DNA of 8,822 nucleotides from Candidatus Bathyarchaeota archaeon. GTDB lineage: Archaea; Thermoproteota; Bathyarchaeia; RBG-16-48-13; GCA-020355125. Position 1 is the first letter of the stretch. Each line of letters opens with the position of its first letter. Made by a program: the position numbers and the translations under genes. Shown here piece by piece: positions 6,337-8,822 of the stretch. A model generated the notes under the pieces. The model was not told the DNA's origin. It worked only from the letters and a program-made list of their open reading frames with translations, and did not search any database. Where the stretch lies: NCBI GenBank assembly GCA_026014905.1, contig JAOZHK010000270.1:1-8822 (forward strand). Reading direction: 5' to 3'.

Positions 6337-7236
6337 TTATCTTTTTGCAACGCGAACCCATAGTAAGATTTCCTCTAACGTGGGTATCTCTTCTTTCGAC
6401 AGTTGTTCCGCTTCAAGATAATTTTGCGCCACATTTGATAACATCAGATTTAACTCAAGGGGATCTTGGGTTGCGAGGTCACGACGGGTTGAAACGCCAA
6501 CTTCTTCAAGAAGTGCCAGGTCAGCGTAACTGAGGTTTGGAATCATAAGTAATTGAATTGAATTCCTGAGTTGCTCAATCTGTTCATGGGTCAACCGGGT
6601 ATGCTTGCTGACATCCAAGGGATTTGCGACGAGAAGATCAGTAACAGTCATGATATTCAAGTCCTCCAGTGCAGCAGCTGTCTTCGGTCCAATTCCCTTC
6701 AGCTCTTTAGGACTGCTTTGACCAGTTAATACTGGTTCCGGTAACTGCAACGAGGTTTGAAGTTCGAGGATCGCTTGTTCGACGTTCCGACTCAATTGAC
6801 CGATTCGCTTCTCAATTTGTTGCTGACGATCTAAAGTATTAGCTAACTCAATTTGCATATCTTGGAAGGATGTAATTACCTGTTGCTGTCCGACCATACT
6901 TTCCTGTAAGGCTTTGGTAGTAGCCCCAGCATTTACATTGTTCACGTGAAGAACCTCTTTGTTGACAGCAATCAGATTTTCCATTACCGGTAAAATCTTG
7001 CCACTCATCGATATTGATGCAAATGACATAAGCGTGGCTGAAAGAAAAATCATGGTAACTGCAATCGAAACCCCAAGATAGAGTTCATAGGCAACACTAC
7101 CAATTAGCGCACTTAGTAGATATGGAGAAAAGGGATTCGAGTAGCGAGATAGTACATAGAAAACATTGGCTACAGCCATAAAAGTTAGGGAGCCTAATAG
7201 ACATAAAACGTAGAGGGGTCTTCGAGATGACATCAT
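6337..7236 (-). CDS. Two-TM, coiled-coil protein with C-terminal DUF4332-like double helix-hairpin-helix domain
   Basis: The start is placed at the ATG-ATG pair 7236/7233 (299 aa), because it precedes the first TM directly and homology with the neighbouring paralogue begins there; an open extension to a TTG at 7326 looks non-coding. Two membrane helices (about residues 7-29 and 47-74) are followed by a coiled coil (about 85-163, Gln-rich), a short Pro-rich linker, and two HhH units: LKGIGPKTAAALEDL (179-193) and IPNLSYADLALLEEVGVST (232-250). The C-terminus, IPTLEEILLWVRVAKR, matches the usual end of DUF4332 domains (xPTxxxVxxWIxxAK). HhH units bind DNA or protein; in DUF4332 the first hairpin keeps GIGPK, while the second has NLSYA. 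The domain would face the cytosol. The role is unknown; membrane tethering of DNA or a scaffold is an inference. Confidence 0.85.
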   Translation of the reverse strand: MMSSRRPLYVLCLLGSLTFMAVANVFYVLSRYSNPFSPYLLSALIGSVAYELYLGVSIAVTMIFLSATLMSFASISMSGKILPVMENLIAVNKEVLHVNNVNAGATTKALQESMVGQQQVITSFQDMQIELANTLDRQQQIEKRIGQLSRNVEQAILELQTSLQLPEPVLTGQSSPKELKGIGPKTAAALEDLNIMTVTDLLVANPLDVSKHTRLTHEQIEQLRNSIQLLMIPNLSYADLALLEEVGVSTRRDLATQDPLELNLMLSNVAQNYLEAEQLSKEEIPTLEEILLWVRVAKR

Positions 7237-7283
7237 ATTACTCACTGCTACGCTAATGAATGAATCAACTATCGAATAACAGT

Positions 7284-7292
7284 CAATATAGT
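7284..7292 (-). promoter_or_regulatory. Possible TATA box for the HhH gene
   Basis: ACTATATTG on the minus strand is centred about 50 bases ahead of the ATG at 7236. It would give a leader of about 25 bases and a promoter separate from the zinc-ribbon gene. It also argues against the upstream TTG start at 7326. Confidence 0.3.
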
Positions 7293-7349
7293 TGTTATGA
7301 ACACGCTGTATAGATTTGAAATTCAATCATACACGCACGGCAGAAGGTC

Positions 7350-7535
7350 CTATGATTCGTTTTCACACCAAGGACACTGTGTGCTGGGTGATGAATTATT
7401 TGGGGAAGAAGAGGGATTCCAAATGTATCCACAGCGCGGGCATCGTTCGGTCTTCAAGAAGTGGAAAACACGACTTTTGAGAATTACTATTATGAGACCA
7501 AGAACGATAGCTCCAGCGATTAGGTATAATATCAC
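7350..7535 (-). CDS. Membrane-anchored zinc-ribbon protein, 61 aa
   Basis: The GTG start at 7535 follows AGGAGG (7548-7543) with 7 bases spacing, the strongest Shine-Dalgarno on this strand. An N-terminal membrane helix (residues 2-20, ILYLIAGAIVLGLIIVILK) is followed by a short basic linker and a zinc ribbon with two CxxC knuckles, C32-P-R-C35 and C54-P-W-C57, separated by a Ser/Pro/Asn-rich loop. The positive-inside rule puts the ribbon in the cytosol. Small archaeal ribbons of this sort are usually binding modules, not enzymes. The gene precedes the two-TM paralogues and, like them, tethers a small cytosolic module to the membrane, so it may belong to the same assembly. Confidence 0.82.
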   Translation of the reverse strand: MILYLIAGAIVLGLIIVILKSRVFHFLKTERCPRCGYIWNPSSSPNNSSPSTQCPWCENES

Positions 7536-7542
7536 AAATAAT

Positions 7543-7548
7543 CCTCCT
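7543..7548 (-). promoter_or_regulatory. Shine-Dalgarno AGGAGG for the zinc-ribbon gene
   Basis: AAGGAGGAT on the minus strand places AGGAGG 7 bases before the GTG at 7535 and fixes that start. Confidence 0.7.
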
Positions 7549-7632
7549 TACGCAATGGTAGAACGATGAAGATGTCTTGTTAAAAATCTTACGTTAACTC
7601 CTCATTTGATTAATACGAAGGAGGCGGATGGG

Positions 7633-7646
7633 TTACACGGGTGTAA
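7633..7646. repeat. 14-base perfect palindrome just past the oxidoreductase stop
   Basis: TTACAC-GG-GTGTAA: arms 7633-7638 and 7641-7646 are exact reverse complements. It lies 5 bases beyond the TGA of the FAD oxidoreductase and about 100 bases ahead of the zinc-ribbon start. It may form a short 3'-end hairpin or be a dimeric regulator site; an ATTTTTAA tract near 7588-7581 (minus) could be the matching terminator or a TATA-like element for the next gene. Confidence 0.35.
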
Positions 7647-7651
7647 TAAAT

Positions 7652-8821
7652 TCAGTTCAGGAGATTGTGGATCGTTGTAGATGTCACGGTTTTATTCATT
7701 GAAGTTCGAATTGGCGTTATTTTCTTGTTCTCTCCCAAAATAATTGCTCCGATGAGAATTCCCTGTTTGAGTACCAGTTTCTTGTAGATACCATGTTTAC
7801 TATCGGTTTTTGTAAATACATCGTAAGTCGAGTCTTCCGGGTTGACTACTCCAAGAGATGTTAAGGAAAGCCCTGCGATTTGTAGCGTGTGGGTTAATGT
7901 AGTCCCATTATATCTGTTGCGTTCAGTCTTGATCAGACTGTGTGCGGTATGAGTTGCTTGTTCAATGGCAGCTGGAATGGTTTCATATACCTGACCTTGG
8001 AACTCAGCTACATTTCCACAGGCATAGATGTGGTCGTTAGAGGTCTGAAGCAGTGAATTCACGATTATGCCTTTGCGAGTCTTGATACCTGCGTTCTGAG
8101 TTATGGTGAGATTAGGTCGTATTCCAGCTGAAATTATTGCCAGCGAGCTGGGCAGGTAATGTCCAGTATCAAGTAGGAGTCCCGACACCGCGGTTTGACC
8201 TTGGATGTGATGAACCTGTGTTCCAAGAGTGACATGAATGCCGAAGGATTCAATGTACTGCTTAAGAATCATCGCGGCAGTTGTATCTAATTGTCGTGGG
8301 AGTAGTCGAGGTAACAATTCGATAACATGAACCTGTAGTCTGAGTTTGGCGAGTGCCACTGCTACCTCAAGGCCTAAAAGGCCGCCACCAATGACCGTTA
8401 CATGACCTCCGGTTTGTATATACCTCTTGATCTGTAAGGCATCATGCAGCGTACGCAGAGTGAAAACTCCTGGTTTATTCACGCCTGAAATTGGCGGTAC
8501 AAAGGGATGGGCCCCCATCGCGAGGACCAGACGATCATATGAAACAGGAGTTCCGTTATCAAGGTGAATGAGTTGCTGACTCGGTTCAATCGCGACCACC
8601 TTTGTGCTCAGCTGAATATCGATGCCATGTTGATGATACCAGTCAGTGGTGAAGGAAAGCACAGATTCTGGAGAGGCGCGCGCCGATAAGACAGTATAAA
8701 GACGTGGTCTTGGATAGTAGAGATAAGGTTCATCGGTATACATTGTGATCTTGATATCAGATCGATGATGCCGCAGAGTCCGTGCTGCAGTGAGGCCTGA
8801 GATACCATTACCTACAATAAC
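7652..8821 (-). CDS. FAD/NAD(P)-dependent oxidoreductase (NirB/rubredoxin-reductase-like fold), 5' end outside the window
   Basis: The frame stays open to the right edge, and the ATG at 8743 is internal, because the 26 codons before it encode an FAD-binding Rossmann start (VIVGNGISGLTAARTL, GxGxxG). Numbering from that ATG, the protein has YLYYPRPRLY (8-16), LAMGAHPFVPP (74-84), a second, NAD-binding Rossmann motif VIGGGLLGLE (117-126) with E142 at the end of its beta-2, SAGIRPN (205-211), ACGNVAEFQG (241-250) where the usual GD of the flavin ribose motif is G-N, and a C-terminal domain with GIYKKLVLKQGILIGAIILG (318-337). No CxxxxC redox pair is seen, so this is not a disulfide reductase. 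It probably passes electrons from NAD(P)H to a small redox protein or O2; the partner is unknown. Family placement is strong; the exact substrate is not visible. Confidence 0.9.
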   Translation of the reverse strand, partial: VIVGNGISGLTAARTLRHHRSDIKITMYTDEPYLYYPRPRLYTVLSARASPESVLSFTTDWYHQHGIDIQLSTKVVAIEPSQQLIHLDNGTPVSYDRLVLAMGAHPFVPPISGVNKPGVFTLRTLHDALQIKRYIQTGGHVTVIGGGLLGLEVAVALAKLRLQVHVIELLPRLLPRQLDTTAAMILKQYIESFGIHVTLGTQVHHIQGQTAVSGLLLDTGHYLPSSLAIISAGIRPNLTITQNAGIKTRKGIIVNSLLQTSNDHIYACGNVAEFQGQVYETIPAAIEQATHTAHSLIKTERNRYNGTTLTHTLQIAGLSLTSLGVVNPEDSTYDVFTKTDSKHGIYKKLVLKQGILIGAIILGENKKITPIRTSMNKTVTSTTIHNLLN

Positions 8822-8822
8822 C

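Noticed and set aside
7237..7326. N-terminal extension of the HhH protein from a TTG at 7326
   Set aside because: No ribosome site, polar unstructured sequence, overlaps a likely TATA box, and the paralogue lacks it.
7297..7569. 90-codon plus-strand frame
   Set aside because: Antisense to the zinc-ribbon gene, which has CxxC pairs, a TM and a strong Shine-Dalgarno; this frame has none of these.
8608..8808. 66-codon minus-strand frame near the right edge
   Set aside because: It overlaps the oxidoreductase in another frame, and the oxidoreductase frame carries a clear GxGxxG FAD motif there.
1..8822. CRISPR array, tRNA/rRNA gene or insertion sequence
   Set aside because: No regularly spaced repeats, cloverleaf, rRNA core sequence or transposase-like protein noticed on either strand by eye.

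Overview
The window looks like chromosomal DNA from an archaeon, most likely uncultured. The evidence is archaeal-type TATA boxes about 25-40 bases ahead of starts (for example TTTATATA at 1544 and CTTAAATAC on the minus strand at 5403), Shine-Dalgarno elements of the GGTG/GGGGATC type, a surface protein with PKD and NEW3-like domains and a C-terminal membrane anchor, small zinc-ribbon proteins, and an LDH2-type dehydrogenase. GC content is moderate. An Asgard-type (for example Thorarchaeota-like) or related lineage would fit, but I cannot fix the phylum from this sequence.

Layout. Bases 2-1489 (+) are the 3' end of a large cell-surface protein. Bases 1587-2417 (+) encode a short-chain dehydrogenase with its own TATA box. 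Bases 2482-2751 (+) encode a small helical protein. Bases 2752-3358 are gene-poor but contain a short zinc-finger gene (2962-3093) and a doubtful peptide frame. Bases 3359-4232 (+) form a translationally coupled unit: a candidate 29-aa leader peptide whose stop overlaps the GTG start of a membrane/basic-tail protein, whose stop in turn overlaps the ATG of a 151-aa protein resembling a bacterial phage-associated family. A hairpin and T-tracts at 4243-4325 separate this unit from the convergent genes on the other strand.

The minus strand, read from the right edge, holds: an FAD/NAD-dependent oxidoreductase (5' end cut by the window edge), a membrane-anchored zinc ribbon (61 aa), a two-TM/coiled-coil/helix-hairpin-helix protein, a 30-aa ORF with a good Shine-Dalgarno, a second two-TM/coiled-coil protein with a very basic tail, and then an LDH2-family malate/lactate-type dehydrogenase with its own promoter.

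The most unusual part is 5528-7535. Two adjacent proteins share a homologous N-terminal two-TM module and a coiled coil but carry different C-terminal cytosolic modules (a DUF4332-like double HhH versus a Lys/Arg-rich tail). They sit next to a membrane-tethered zinc ribbon. I infer a membrane-associated scaffold or nucleic-acid-tethering set; the architecture is seen in the sequence, the function is not. The three oxidoreductases appear to be ordinary metabolic genes with no visible functional link to one another.
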